From assembly GCF_029714285.1 (NCBI RefSeq), contig NZ_CP121662.1, positions 1,736,001 through 1,800,000 on the forward strand: DNA of 64,000 nt, written 5' to 3'. Shown one piece after another: positions 8,997 through 19,106 of this stretch. Position 1 is the first letter of the stretch, and every line of letters begins with the position of its first letter. The translations under genes and the position numbers were made by a program. The notes beneath the pieces are model-generated. The model made no database searches. It saw only the letters and a list, made by a program, of their open reading frames with translations, and was not told the origin of the DNA. The stretch comes from Rhizobium sp. CB3090 (GTDB lineage: Bacteria; Pseudomonadota; Alphaproteobacteria; Rhizobiales; Rhizobiaceae).

Positions 8997-9523
8997 TGCG
9001 GCGGGGAAGTTTTTTTAAATTCCTCGATCGCTTGCGGGTCTTGTGCATGGTGCTTGGGACGTGCGGTGAGTTTGCGATAGCCCATGGCATTCAACTCGCG
9101 CCCCAGCGTCTGGCGGCTCACCAAGACACGATGCTCCTGCCAAAGCCATTGCACCAGATCAACGAGCCTCCAGCGCACGACGCCATCGAGATAGGGAACA
9201 GGACCTTTCTCGACCGCCTCGGCAAGCGCCTTGCGCTGCTTGTCATCGAGCAAGGGCTCCCGCCCCGTCGCCTTGCCTGTCTTCAGACCATCAGGACCGT
9301 GCAGATTGAAACGCTCAACCCAATCGCGGATGATCTGCAAACCCACCCCGCCAATCGACGCCGCCTGGCTCCGCGAACCGCCCTCGTAAATGACCGACAA
9401 GGCAAGCAACCGGCGGGACCAATCTGCATCCCGGCTCTGCCTCGCCAGCCGACGCAATTCATCAGCCGTATAGTCCTCGCGGATCTTCAGTGCTGTTCCC
9501 ATGGCGAAATCTCCTTCCGCCAT
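8954..9523 (-). CDS. IS630 transposase, N-terminal frame (OrfA)
   Basis: 189-residue frame with an N-terminal winged-helix/HTH region (DELRRLARQSRDADWSRRLL, SRSQAASIGGVGLQIIRDW) that would bind the element ends, followed by the start of the linker. A run of A residues near 9016-9010 (TTT AAA AAA ACT in frame) is a plausible -1 slippage site. A -1 shift there gives FKKNFPAAVAEIAAG and joins this frame without a break to the catalytic frame. Full transposase is expected only from the frameshift product. Confidence 0.85.
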   Translation of the reverse strand: MAEGDFAMGTALKIREDYTADELRRLARQSRDADWSRRLLALSVIYEGGSRSQAASIGGVGLQIIRDWVERFNLHGPDGLKTGKATGREPLLDDKQRKALAEAVEKGPVPYLDGVVRWRLVDLVQWLWQEHRVLVSRQTLGRELNAMGYRKLTARPKHHAQDPQAIEEFKKTSPPQWRKSLPEPLKENE

Positions 9524-9706
9524 GTTGAATCATGATTTGACCAAAAACGGAATCCGTTGAGTCAACATCATTGAGCCTCGGTATTACATCCCAGATGCCA
9601 GGCGGCCCATTCCTCAAAAATTGATCTGCGACGCAACTGCTTATTTCAAGGCGGTCGGCTCCGGTCTAAGATATCATTTTGAGGGATTGAAAGAGACGGC
9701 GCAGAA

Positions 9707-10012
9707 ATGGGTACTGTCGTGCAATTCAGACTTAAGAAGACAGATGGTCGTCCCGATTGCGCACGGCTCGAAGAGGAGTTGACGTTTTCCTTGCCTCGAA
9801 CATCGACACCGTTCAGTGCAAGACCTCTTCCCATCGTCGATGATCAGTCCATGGCGCGAAAAGTTGACCATGACGCGAAATTCCCTTCTGCCGGAATTGC
9901 CATCATAGCCTGCGCCATTATCGCATCAGTATTCATCGCATTTCATTTGGCTGGACAGAGCCATTATTCGGCGCGCGCCAATCTGTTGCCACCTGTATTT
10001 GCCGTGAATTGA
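9707..10012 (+). CDS. Hypothetical single-pass membrane protein
   Basis: 101 residues: a polar, charged N-terminal part of about 60 residues, then one transmembrane helix (about 63-83, IAIIACAIIASVFIAFHLAG) and a short tail. No signal-peptide layout, so it would sit with its N terminus inside. No known motif. It lies between the IS630 copy and the convergent cobQ gene, 13 bp from the cobQ stop. Confidence 0.5.
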   Translation: MGTVVQFRLKKTDGRPDCARLEEELTFSLPRTSTPFSARPLPIVDDQSMARKVDHDAKFPSAGIAIIACAIIASVFIAFHLAGQSHYSARANLLPPVFAVN

Positions 10013-10025
10013 TCAAAGCTCAAAT

Positions 10026-11480
10026 CTACTGCACCAGGCTATCGAGCCACGCAGGGTCGAGGACAGCTTCCAGCTCTGTCGCGACCTCGTCCAGAGCGGC
10101 CTCGACGCCGGCGCGGTAGTCCGTCCGCTCGCCGGTCAGGCCGAAGCTTGCCAGCAGCTTTGCCCGATAAGCATCGCTGGTGAAAAGCCCGTGCAGATAG
10201 GTGCCCATGATCAAGCCATCGCTGGAGAGCGCGCCATCGGGCCGGCCGTCGATCATGGTCGAGGGCCGGTCGCAATCGACGCCGCGCGTCACGCCGAGAT
10301 GGATCTCATAGCCCGAGAGCGGCGCGTCGTATTCTCTGGAAAAAGCTACGCTGTTGCGCAGGGTCTTTTCCGGCGCCATCTCGGTCTCGACATCCAGCAG
10401 GCCGAGCCCCGGCGTCGCCGTTACCGATCCCTCTATGCCGAGCGGATCGTGCACCATGCGGCCGAGCATCTGGTAGCCGCCGCAAATGCCGATGACGCGG
10501 CCGCCACGGCGGACATGATCAGCTATATCCCGATCCCAGCCCTGCGCCCGCAGGTCCATGAGATCGCCGATGGTCGACTTCGAGCCTGGCAGGACCACGA
10601 GCCCCGCATCCGCGGGCAACCGCTCACCGGAGCGAACGAAGACCAGATCGACATCCGGCTCGGCGCGCAGCGGATCCAGATCGTCGAAATTGGCGATGCG
10701 CGACAGGACCGGCACGGCGACCTTCAATGCGCCGTCAGAGCCTCGCGCAAGCCGTTCCAACACGACCGAATCCTCCGCCGGCAACCGGCCTGCTGCCTTC
10801 AGCCAGGGCACGACGCCGTAACAGGGCCAGCCGGTAAAGCCTCCGATGGCATCCACACCTTCGCCGAACAGCGAGATATCGCCGCGAAACTTGTTGATCA
10901 GATAGCCGCGGATCATCCGCCGGTCTTCCTCGGGCAGGATATGATGGGTGCCCACCAGCGACGCGATCACGCCACCCCGGTCGATATCGCCGACCAGCAC
11001 GACGGGGACATTGGCGCGGGTGGCAAAACCCATATTGGCGATATCGCCCTGCCTGAGGTTGATCTCGGCCGGCGAACCGGCACCCTCGACGATCACCAGA
11101 TCGGTTCCGGCGCGCATAGTCGCAAAGCTTTCCAGGACAGCGCCGAGCAGTTGCGGTTTGAGCGCTTGATAATCCCGGCCCTTCGCCTGTCCCCAGACCT
11201 TGCCCTGGACGATGATCTGGCTGCCGGTTTCCGATTGCGGCTTCAACAGCACCGGATTCATATGCACCGACGACGGCACGCGCGCGGCCAACGATTGCAG
11301 CCACTGCGCCCGGCCGATCTCGCCGCCGTCTTCGGCCACCGCAGCGTTGTTCGACATGTTCTGAGGCTTGAACGGACGCACCCGGACGCCCCTGTTGGCA
11401 AACAGCCGGCAGAGTCCGGCGACCAATACCGTTTTTCCGACATCGGAGCCGGTCCCCTGCAGCATGATTGCCTTCGTCAT
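10026..11480 (-). CDS. cobQ: Cobyric acid synthase CobQ
   Basis: Glutamine-dependent amidotransferase that amidates carboxylates b, d, e and g of adenosylcobyrinic a,c-diamide to give cobyric acid. The N-terminal ATP-dependent domain is DTB synthetase-like, with P-loop GTGSDVGKT and KPQNMSNNAAV. The C-terminal class I glutaminase domain has the nucleophile Cys in GRVIGICGGYQMLG and a His in SDGLIMGTYLHGLF. Length (484) is typical. It stands apart from the cobP operon; no riboswitch is visible immediately upstream, so its control is unclear. Confidence 0.97.
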   Translation of the reverse strand: MTKAIMLQGTGSDVGKTVLVAGLCRLFANRGVRVRPFKPQNMSNNAAVAEDGGEIGRAQWLQSLAARVPSSVHMNPVLLKPQSETGSQIIVQGKVWGQAKGRDYQALKPQLLGAVLESFATMRAGTDLVIVEGAGSPAEINLRQGDIANMGFATRANVPVVLVGDIDRGGVIASLVGTHHILPEEDRRMIRGYLINKFRGDISLFGEGVDAIGGFTGWPCYGVVPWLKAAGRLPAEDSVVLERLARGSDGALKVAVPVLSRIANFDDLDPLRAEPDVDLVFVRSGERLPADAGLVVLPGSKSTIGDLMDLRAQGWDRDIADHVRRGGRVIGICGGYQMLGRMVHDPLGIEGSVTATPGLGLLDVETEMAPEKTLRNSVAFSREYDAPLSGYEIHLGVTRGVDCDRPSTMIDGRPDGALSSDGLIMGTYLHGLFTSDAYRAKLLASFGLTGERTDYRAGVEAALDEVATELEAVLDPAWLDSLVQ

Positions 11481-11715
11481 CCCTCATTGCTCCGATATGG
11501 CACTACGCCTGAAAACCTTGGATTTTGCCTTGAATCCGCCGCGAAGATTAACAGCGAAACGCCGGGTATCTGAGGCAAAAACGCACCACTCCCAAAAATG
11601 CTCTATTTGCGACAACGCATGACGACTTCATCCATTGTTCCCGATGCCGAAGAGGATTATCTCCATCGCCAATTCGAACAACGAAAGCCGGTCGATCCGG
11701 CACGAGGAAACCCCG

Positions 11716-11859
11716 ATGCTCTTCATCTTCAAAAACAAGAATTCCATTCAGATCGCCTGGAACTCCAAGCTGCCGTCGCGCCGCCCCGACAATCGCCTGC
11801 AGCAGCTCGATACCCGCTTCGGCCTGATTGGCCTCATCCGCACCTATAGCGCCGGCTGA
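11716..11859 (+). CDS. Small hypothetical protein, 47 residues
   Basis: A short frame with GAGGAAA eight bases before its ATG: MLFIFKNKNSIQIAWNSKLP at the start, then a basic, arginine-rich middle (SRRPDNRLQQLDTRFGL) and a stop just before a strong hairpin terminator. Ribosome site, body and terminator together make it a believable gene. I recognise no function. Confidence 0.5.
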   Translation: MLFIFKNKNSIQIAWNSKLPSRRPDNRLQQLDTRFGLIGLIRTYSAG

Positions 11860-11892
11860 TTGGCCGTCAAGGCAGCCAGCCCGCCACACATC

Positions 11893-11930
11893 AAGCCGCC
11901 ATGCGACCGCATAGGCGGCTTTGTTGTTTC
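11893..11930 (+). terminator. Rho-independent terminator
   Basis: A perfect stem AAGCCGCC/GGCGGCTT encloses a loop of about 12 bases (ATGCGACCGCAT, itself partly pairing), followed by TGTTGTTT. It sits 35 bp after the stop of the 47-residue frame and would end that transcript. Confidence 0.75.
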
Positions 11931-12692
11931 CGCCATTCAAATGCGTGCAAATGATCGCATTCGTCCGCTTACGAGCGACATCTTATATCGATTCCAGCAA
12001 ATTCCGTTAGCTGAAGCCCAAAACGCGAAAACCGCGCGATCTCGGGGATCGACGCGGTTTGCCAAAAACGCCGGCTCGCTTGCATCTCACACTGCAAGGC
12101 TCGCTTCCTCCGGTACGCACTACCTGATCCGGAGAGGCAGGAATGTCCCCCGCCGCGTTCTGATTGATAGCCGGACATCGTTACTGGAGGGTTATTAAGG
12201 GCTTAAATAAGAGTGAATCCGGAAATTTTTCGAATTTTTTTCGGCTTGTCTCAAGGAGCCTGAAAAGGCGCGAATGGAATAAAAAAGGTCTTTGCCGGAC
12301 GCGGATTTCAGCGATCATCAATCTTCACCAGCTTACAGCGCGTGATCCTGCATCTTCCATGCCCATTTTACAGCCATGCATAGCAGAAAATAGGCTAAAG
12401 CAAGCGCTTATATAAGCTTTTCGACAAGGTGTGGTAAGTCCATAGAACCGGCTGCAGGTTGATTTCTTCCTTCAAACCCTTAGGCTGCATCCTGTCGATG
12501 CAAAAAGCGCGGCTGCGAGAGGTTCCGTAGCCGCATAAAGAGAAAACGCACGGCAGCAAAACAGGGGACCGGGCAGACGTCGTCAGCGGCGGGTGAACGG
12601 TGTGGTGCGACCACGCTGACGGGGATCGGCAAGGCATCCTATCTGCTGGTGTCGATTCCGGTAACTTAACAAGAACTGGGAGACATTATCCA
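11931..12692. other. Intergenic region with several stem-loops before the betaine transporter
   Basis: About 760 bp with no convincing gene. Stem-loops include AAACCGCG/CGCGGTTT at about 12029-12061, a CTCCGG/CCGGAG hairpin at about 12108-12136, and GCGGCT/AGCCGC at about 12508-12533. The first two lie close together and could belong to a small RNA on either strand, but I cannot match them to a known family. A palindromic AAGCGCTTATATAAGC at about 12400-12416 could be an operator. The proX promoter presumably lies in the right half. Confidence 0.35.
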
Positions 12693-13691
12693 ATGAAGAA
12701 GCTCATCGCTTCCGCCATCTTCGCATTTGGTGCCTATGCCTTGGCTGGCTCGGCACAGGCTGCGGAATGCGGCGACGTATCGATCGCCGAAATGAACTGG
12801 GCATCCGCCGGCGTCGCCGCACAGGTCGATAAGATCATCCTGCAGAACGGCTATGGCTGCAACGTGACGCTGGTCACCGGCGATACGCAGCCAACATTCG
12901 CTTCCATGGACGAAAAGGGCGAGCCCGACGTCGCGCCCGAACTCTGGGTCAATGCCGTGCGCACCGCGCTCGACAAGGCCGTTTCCGAGGGCCGCCTGAT
13001 CGAGGCAGCCCCCCTGCTCAGCGACGGCGGCGTCGAAGGCTGGTGGATTCCGAAATTTCTCGCCGACGCTCACCCGGATATCAAGACCGTTCAGGACGCG
13101 CTGAAGCATCCAGAGCTTTTCCCCGCTCCGGAGGATTCTTCGAAGGGCGCGGTCTACAATTGCCCATCGGGCTGGAACTGCCAGATTTCCACGGCCAACC
13201 TCTATAAGGCGCTCGGCGCCGAGAAGCTCGGCTTCACGCTGGTGGACACGGGTTCGGCTGCCGGGCTCGACGGCTCGATTGCCAATGCCTTCGAAAAGAA
13301 GATTGGCTGGCTCGGCTACTATTGGGCTCCGACCGCCATCCTCGGCAAATACGACATGGTTCGCCTGAGCTTCAACGTGCCGCATGACAAGAAGGAATGG
13401 GACGCGTGCACCTCGCAGCAGGATTGCGCCAATCCGAAAGTCAATTCCTATCCGATTTCTGACGTCTATACCGTCGTAACCAAGTCTTTCGCCTCCAAGG
13501 CGAGCGTTGCCATGGACTACGTCAAGACGCGCAAATGGGACAACGGCACGGTCGGCAAGGTTCTGGCCTGGATGACCGAAAATCAGGGTACGAACGAAGA
13601 CGGCGCAAAATACTTCCTGAAGACCTACCCCGACATGTGGACCAAGTGGGTTTCTCCGGACGTAGCCGCCAAGGTCAAGGCCTCACTTTGA
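12693..13691 (+). CDS. proX: Glycine betaine/proline-type ABC transporter, substrate-binding protein
   Basis: Periplasmic binding protein of the quaternary-amine (OpuAC/ProX) type, 332 residues. It has a Sec signal peptide ending at SAQA near residue 22 and the OpuAC core (IAEMNWASAGVAAQVDKIIL, GEPDVAPELWVN, GWWIPKF, IGWLGYYWAP). Tryptophans and tyrosines of the kind that form the aromatic cage for trimethylammonium groups are present. The ATG at 12693 follows GGGAG and directly precedes the signal peptide; the frame is open further upstream but without a better start. First gene of a three-gene operon. Exact substrate (glycine betaine, proline betaine, choline) cannot be told from sequence alone. 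Confidence 0.88.
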   Translation: MKKLIASAIFAFGAYALAGSAQAAECGDVSIAEMNWASAGVAAQVDKIILQNGYGCNVTLVTGDTQPTFASMDEKGEPDVAPELWVNAVRTALDKAVSEGRLIEAAPLLSDGGVEGWWIPKFLADAHPDIKTVQDALKHPELFPAPEDSSKGAVYNCPSGWNCQISTANLYKALGAEKLGFTLVDTGSAAGLDGSIANAFEKKIGWLGYYWAPTAILGKYDMVRLSFNVPHDKKEWDACTSQQDCANPKVNSYPISDVYTVVTKSFASKASVAMDYVKTRKWDNGTVGKVLAWMTENQGTNEDGAKYFLKTYPDMWTKWVSPDVAAKVKASL

Positions 13692-13923
13692 TATGAGGCG
13701 ACGGAACTGACGGCGGGCAAGCCGCCAGTTCCGCATTCGCAGCCGCTGTCTTGACGCCCATACCGACGAAGCACCGCGGCCTTAGGTCGCAACAAGCGAA
13801 GAATGGCGCCTGCAAATGGTTTAAAACAAAGCAGCCTGACGAACCGGTCGCAGTGCTGCCTACCAGCCACGCGTGAGGGCCACACGCATAGTCTGGCAAA
13901 AACCGGACAAAAAGGGGAAATTC

Positions 13924-14835
13924 ATGGCTATTCAATGCAGTTTTTTGCCGGATGTTCTGTGTAATTTTCCGGCGATCGACGACAGCCTCATTCGCGCCGC
14001 GCGCAAGAACATCGATGATGGCTTCAGGGGAATAGTGCGTGCCTACGGCAATGTCATCGACGCCGTGGTTCAGCCGCTGCAATGGTTTCTGAACTATCTG
14101 GAATGGCTTTTCACCAATACGCCCTGGTTCATCATACTCCTCGTCATGATGGCCGTCGTCTATGCCGCCAGCCGCAATCTCAAGATCGTAGCCGGTACCG
14201 CCATTTCCATGATCCTGATTGGTGTCTGCGGCCTGTGGGGCGATACGATGGTGACGCTCGCCATGGTGACCGTCTGCACCCTCATCGCCATCGTCATCGG
14301 CCTCCCGATCGGCATACTGATGGCGCGTTCCGACCGGCTGCAATCGATCATCAATCCCATTCTCGACGTGATGCAGACGATGCCGAGCTTCGTCTATCTC
14401 ATTCCCGTCGTCGTGATTTTCGGCATCGGCAAAGTCCCTGGCCTTATCGCCGTTGTGATTTATGCCATTCCGCCGATGATCCGGCTCACCAATCTCGGCA
14501 TCCGCCTCGTTGACAAGGAAGTGCTGGAGGCGGCCGACGCCTTCGGCTCGTCGCATAGCCAGAAGCTGTTCAATGTGCAGATCCCGCTGGCGCTGCCCAC
14601 CATCATGGCCGGCATCAATCAGACCATCATGATGTCGCTCGCCATGGTCGTCGTCGCCTCGATGGTCGGCGTCGGTGGGCTCGGCAAGAACACGCTGCAG
14701 GCGATCAACAACCAGTTCTTTACTGTCGGTTTCCTCAACGGCTTCGCCCTGGTCGCGATCGCCATTATTTTCGACCGCACGAGCCAGGCCTATGGCAGAC
14801 GGCTCCAGAAGCACTCGGAGGTCATCCATGGCTAG
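13924..14835 (+). CDS. proW: Betaine-type ABC transporter permease
   Basis: Inner-membrane permease of the ProW/OpuAB family, 303 residues from the ATG at 13924. It has six or seven hydrophobic segments between residues 55 and 285. The EAA loop that touches the ATPase reads LEAADAFGSSHSQKLFNVQIPLALP. An in-frame ATG 17 codons upstream lacks a better ribosome site. The gene follows proX by about 230 bp and overlaps the ATPase gene by 8 bp. Confidence 0.9.
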   Translation: MAIQCSFLPDVLCNFPAIDDSLIRAARKNIDDGFRGIVRAYGNVIDAVVQPLQWFLNYLEWLFTNTPWFIILLVMMAVVYAASRNLKIVAGTAISMILIGVCGLWGDTMVTLAMVTVCTLIAIVIGLPIGILMARSDRLQSIINPILDVMQTMPSFVYLIPVVVIFGIGKVPGLIAVVIYAIPPMIRLTNLGIRLVDKEVLEAADAFGSSHSQKLFNVQIPLALPTIMAGINQTIMMSLAMVVVASMVGVGGLGKNTLQAINNQFFTVGFLNGFALVAIAIIFDRTSQAYGRRLQKHSEVIHG

Positions 14836-15880
14836 TCACGCGATCCAGATCAAAAATCTCTACAAGATCTTCGGCCAGCGCGGGCGCGACTATGTTGATG
14901 CCGTGAAAAACGGCATCGGCAAGGCCGAGCTCAACGAGACGCATGGCCATGTCCTCGGCCTGCAGGATATCAACATCGACATGCCGGCCGGCGCCATCAC
15001 TGTGGTCATGGGTCTATCGGGTTCAGGCAAGTCGACACTGATCCGCCACATCAACAGGCTCATCGAGCCGACCGCCGGCGAAGTGCTGTATGACGGGGTC
15101 GATATCTGCAATATGGGCGAAAACGCGCTGCGCGAGTTTCGTCGCCACAAGACGGCGATGGTGTTCCAGAAATTCGCTCTGCTGCCACACCGTACGGTGA
15201 TGGAAAACACCGTCTACGGCCTGGACATCCAGGGCGTGGCCCGGACCGAAAGCCAGAAGAAAGGCCGATACTGGATCGAGCGTGTCGGCCTGAAGGGGTT
15301 CGAGAACCACTATCCGAACCAGCTTTCCGGCGGCATGCAGCAGCGCGTCGGCCTTGCGCGCGCGCTCACCAACGATGCCGATATTCTGCTGATGGACGAG
15401 GCCTATTCGGCGCTCGACCCGTTGATCCGGGTCGACATGCAGACCGTGCTTCTCGATCTGCAAAAGGAGTTGAAGAAAACCGTCGTCTTCATCACCCACG
15501 ATCTCGACGAAGCACTGCGTCTCGGCGATAAAATTGCCATCCTGCGCGACGGCAAGGTCGTGCAGCAGGGCAGCGGCCAGGAAATCGTGTTGAAACCCGC
15601 CGACGACTACATCACCGCCTTCGTCAAGGAAGTGAACCGCGGCCGCGTCATTCAGGCTCAGACGATCATGAAGCCGATTGCCGGCGAGCCGCACGGAATG
15701 CGCATATCCGGCGACATGACGCTGGAAATCGCGGCAAAACAGATGACCGACGGCGGACAGACCGCTGCCGTCATCACCGATGCCGCCGGCCGGCCGATCG
15801 GCGCGATCGACCTGCAAGGTATCATTGCCGCAATGGTGACGCCGACGACGCATGAAACGGCGGAGATGGCGGCCGCCTAA
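14828..15880 (+). CDS. proV: Betaine-type ABC transporter ATP-binding protein
   Basis: ATPase of the quaternary-amine uptake transporter family (ProV/OpuAA), 350 residues. Walker A GLSGSGKST, signature LSGGMQQRVGLARAL, Walker B ILLMDEAYSALDP and the His loop FITHDLDEAL are all intact. A C-terminal region of about 90 residues looks like a CBS-type regulatory domain (MTLEIAAKQMTDGGQTAAVI, GAIDLQGIIAAM), usual in this family and linked to osmotic sensing. The ATG overlaps the last codons of the permease gene, so translation is probably coupled. Confidence 0.92.
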   Translation: MASHAIQIKNLYKIFGQRGRDYVDAVKNGIGKAELNETHGHVLGLQDINIDMPAGAITVVMGLSGSGKSTLIRHINRLIEPTAGEVLYDGVDICNMGENALREFRRHKTAMVFQKFALLPHRTVMENTVYGLDIQGVARTESQKKGRYWIERVGLKGFENHYPNQLSGGMQQRVGLARALTNDADILLMDEAYSALDPLIRVDMQTVLLDLQKELKKTVVFITHDLDEALRLGDKIAILRDGKVVQQGSGQEIVLKPADDYITAFVKEVNRGRVIQAQTIMKPIAGEPHGMRISGDMTLEIAAKQMTDGGQTAAVITDAAGRPIGAIDLQGIIAAMVTPTTHETAEMAAA

Positions 15881-16030
15881 AACACACCCCACCGCAATAC
15901 AGAAAGCGCCCTGCCCGCCACCCCCTAACTGAAATGTGGAATGCTTTCTGTAACAAATATCTGTCGCGAAACCCCAACTTTTGCGAGTGAGTTTCGCGAC
16001 AATCCATCCTCATAAATAGGCGACACCGGC

Positions 16031-16483
16031 CTACAGTGGCTTTCGGAAGAACACGACGCGCTGTGTCTCCTCAAATCCTAAAGCCGTATGGAGCGCATGG
16101 CTGGTTGAATTCTCAAGCAGCGCGTCTGAGCCAAACTCAACACACCCAAGCGACTTCCCCCAATCGGCAACGGCATTGCAAAGCGATCGAACGATACCCT
16201 TTCGCCTGTCAACGGGCCGGACATAAATCCCTTCGAGGAATAGAACGGGCGAGCTGCTGCATCCATTTACATAATCATGTCGCAAACTGGCTTCAGCAAA
16301 ACCGACAGCTTCGTTCGCAGCATTTCGAGCGATGAACGCGATGGCTTCTCCACTTTCTGAAAGAAACGCGCGGCCCAACTCAGCGCGATGATCTTCAAGA
16401 GAGTGATGTGGCCATAGCGCAACGCGAAGCTGCGCCCATGGTTCAACATCTTTTATAGTCCCAATCTCAATAATCAATTCCAT
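16031..16483 (-). CDS. GNAT acetyltransferase, aminoglycoside 6'-N-acetyltransferase-like
   Basis: 150 residues from an ATG at 16483 with GAAGGGAA upstream; a longer frame exists but its extra N terminus does not fit the family. The pattern matches AAC(6')-I enzymes: WAQLRVALWPHHS near the start, VGFAEASLRHDYVNG, then SSPVLFLEGIYVRP and RKGIVRSLCNAV (acetyl-CoA loop), and GFEETQRVVFFRK at the end. These enzymes acetylate the 6'-amino group of aminoglycosides. The Q/R-x-x-G-x-G/A loop is diverged (RRKGIV), so resistance activity is not certain. It is a lone gene on the opposite strand to its neighbours. Confidence 0.8.
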   Translation of the reverse strand: MELIIEIGTIKDVEPWAQLRVALWPHHSLEDHRAELGRAFLSESGEAIAFIARNAANEAVGFAEASLRHDYVNGCSSSPVLFLEGIYVRPVDRRKGIVRSLCNAVADWGKSLGCVEFGSDALLENSTSHALHTALGFEETQRVVFFRKPL

Positions 16484-16725
16484 ATTGCAGTTCCCTTCTT
16501 GTCGCAAAAACACCAAGCGACAGGTGAGTGCGCAGAATGTTTCACGAAGATTCGGCGCCAGTATCTGGTTGAATTCCACATTTCGGTTAGGGGTTGACCC
16601 ACCCTACCCTGGGCGCTTTTTTTCTTTTATCGAGCAACCTCTGCCTTTATGCGGGATTGTACTCATATAAAGAAATGTTTATATCTGCATTTCAATCCGG
16701 TTTATCTGACATTTGAGGAGACGCC

Positions 16726-17739
16726 ATGACCGTCACAGCCAATCCCTTGACCGATCTTCTTGCCGAAAAGGGCGTGCTGCTCGCTGATGGCGCGACCGGT
16801 ACCAATCTTTTCGCCATGGGCCTGGAGGCCGGCGAAGCGCCGGAACTCTGGATCGAACAGCATCCCGATCGCATCATCAAGCTGCATCAGGATTTCGTCG
16901 ATGCCGGCGCCGACATCATTCTCACCAACACCTTCGGCGGCACCCGCCACCGGCTGAAGCTGCACCACGCGCAGGACCGCGTTCACAGCTTGAACAAGCA
17001 AGCTGCCGAGATTGCCCGCGCCGTCGCCGACAAGGCTGGCCGCAAAGTGATTGTCGCCGGCTCCGTCGGCCCGACCGGCGAATTGCTGATGCCGCTTGGC
17101 GCGCTGACCTATGAGGACGCTGTTGCCGCTTTCGCCGAGCAGATCGAAGGCCTGAAAGCCGGCGGCGTCGATGTCGCCTGGATCGAGACCATGTCGTCGC
17201 CGGAAGAAATCCGCGCTGCCGCGGAAGCCGCCGTCAAGGTTGGCCTGCCCTACACCTATACCGGTTCCTTCGATACCGCCGGCAAGACGATGATGGGCCT
17301 GCATCCGAGAGACATTCACGGTGTTGCCAAGGATGTCGGCGAAGGTCCGCTTGCCGTTGGCGCCAATTGCGGCGTCGGCGCATCGGATATCCTCTCGAGC
17401 CTGCTCGACATGACTGATGCCGATCCGGCTTCGATCGTGATCGTCAAGGGCAACTGTGGCATTCCGGAATATCGCGGTGCCGAGATTCATTATTCCGGCA
17501 CGCCGCCGCTGATGGCCGACTACGCCCGCCTTGCCCGCGACGCCGGCGCCAAGATCATCGGCGGCTGCTGCGGCACCTCCTGCGGCCACCTCGCCGCCAT
17601 GCGCGAAGCGCTCGACACTTACACGCCTGGCCCGCGCCCGACGCTGGAAACGATCATCGATCGGATCGGCCCGCTGCGCAACAAGACTGCCAATGAAGGC
17701 GGGGCCGCTCCGGTGCGCGAGCGCCGTCGCCGAGGATAA
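16726..17739 (+). CDS. bmt: Betaine--homocysteine S-methyltransferase
   Basis: Zinc-dependent methyltransferase that moves a methyl group from glycine betaine to homocysteine, giving methionine and dimethylglycine. 337 residues with the Hcy-binding domain: LLADGATGTNLFAMGLE at the N terminus, LTNTFGG, and the zinc cysteines in IVKGNCGIPEY and the adjacent pair of GGCCGTSCGH. Length and motifs match the rhizobial Bmt proteins. Its ATG follows GAGGAG. The nearby betaine transporter makes imported betaine the likely methyl donor. Confidence 0.92.
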   Translation: MTVTANPLTDLLAEKGVLLADGATGTNLFAMGLEAGEAPELWIEQHPDRIIKLHQDFVDAGADIILTNTFGGTRHRLKLHHAQDRVHSLNKQAAEIARAVADKAGRKVIVAGSVGPTGELLMPLGALTYEDAVAAFAEQIEGLKAGGVDVAWIETMSSPEEIRAAAEAAVKVGLPYTYTGSFDTAGKTMMGLHPRDIHGVAKDVGEGPLAVGANCGVGASDILSSLLDMTDADPASIVIVKGNCGIPEYRGAEIHYSGTPPLMADYARLARDAGAKIIGGCCGTSCGHLAAMREALDTYTPGPRPTLETIIDRIGPLRNKTANEGGAAPVRERRRRG

Positions 17740-17844
17740 AAGCAATCGGGCGGGATGTCCTTTGAATGGTCATCCCGCCCACATCTCGAATGACGGCATC
17801 GTCCGAAGACGATGCGCATCCCGATCTTCCGACCTCAGCAAAGC

Positions 17845-19053
<1,209 letters not shown>

Positions 19054-19106
19054 TCAGCTTGCTGGCCTGGCAGTGCCTACGACATGGGGCCATGCAAGCA
19101 GGCCCA

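Larger units (their letters stand above)
8424..9586 (-). mobile_element. IS630-family insertion sequence
   Basis: About 1.16 kb bounded by imperfect inverted repeats. Read inward, the left end is TATACCAACGCTCAATGATT and the right end is TAATACCGAGGCTCAATGAT. TA dinucleotides at the tips fit the TA target preference of the family, though the exact border is ambiguous by a few bases. It carries one transposase gene in two overlapping frames. Both frames are intact, so the copy may be active. What it interrupted is not recognisable. Confidence 0.88.

Noticed and set aside
13675..14829. Minus-strand open frame of 384 codons opposite the permease
   Set aside because: His/Asp-rich antisense composition typical of shadows over membrane proteins.
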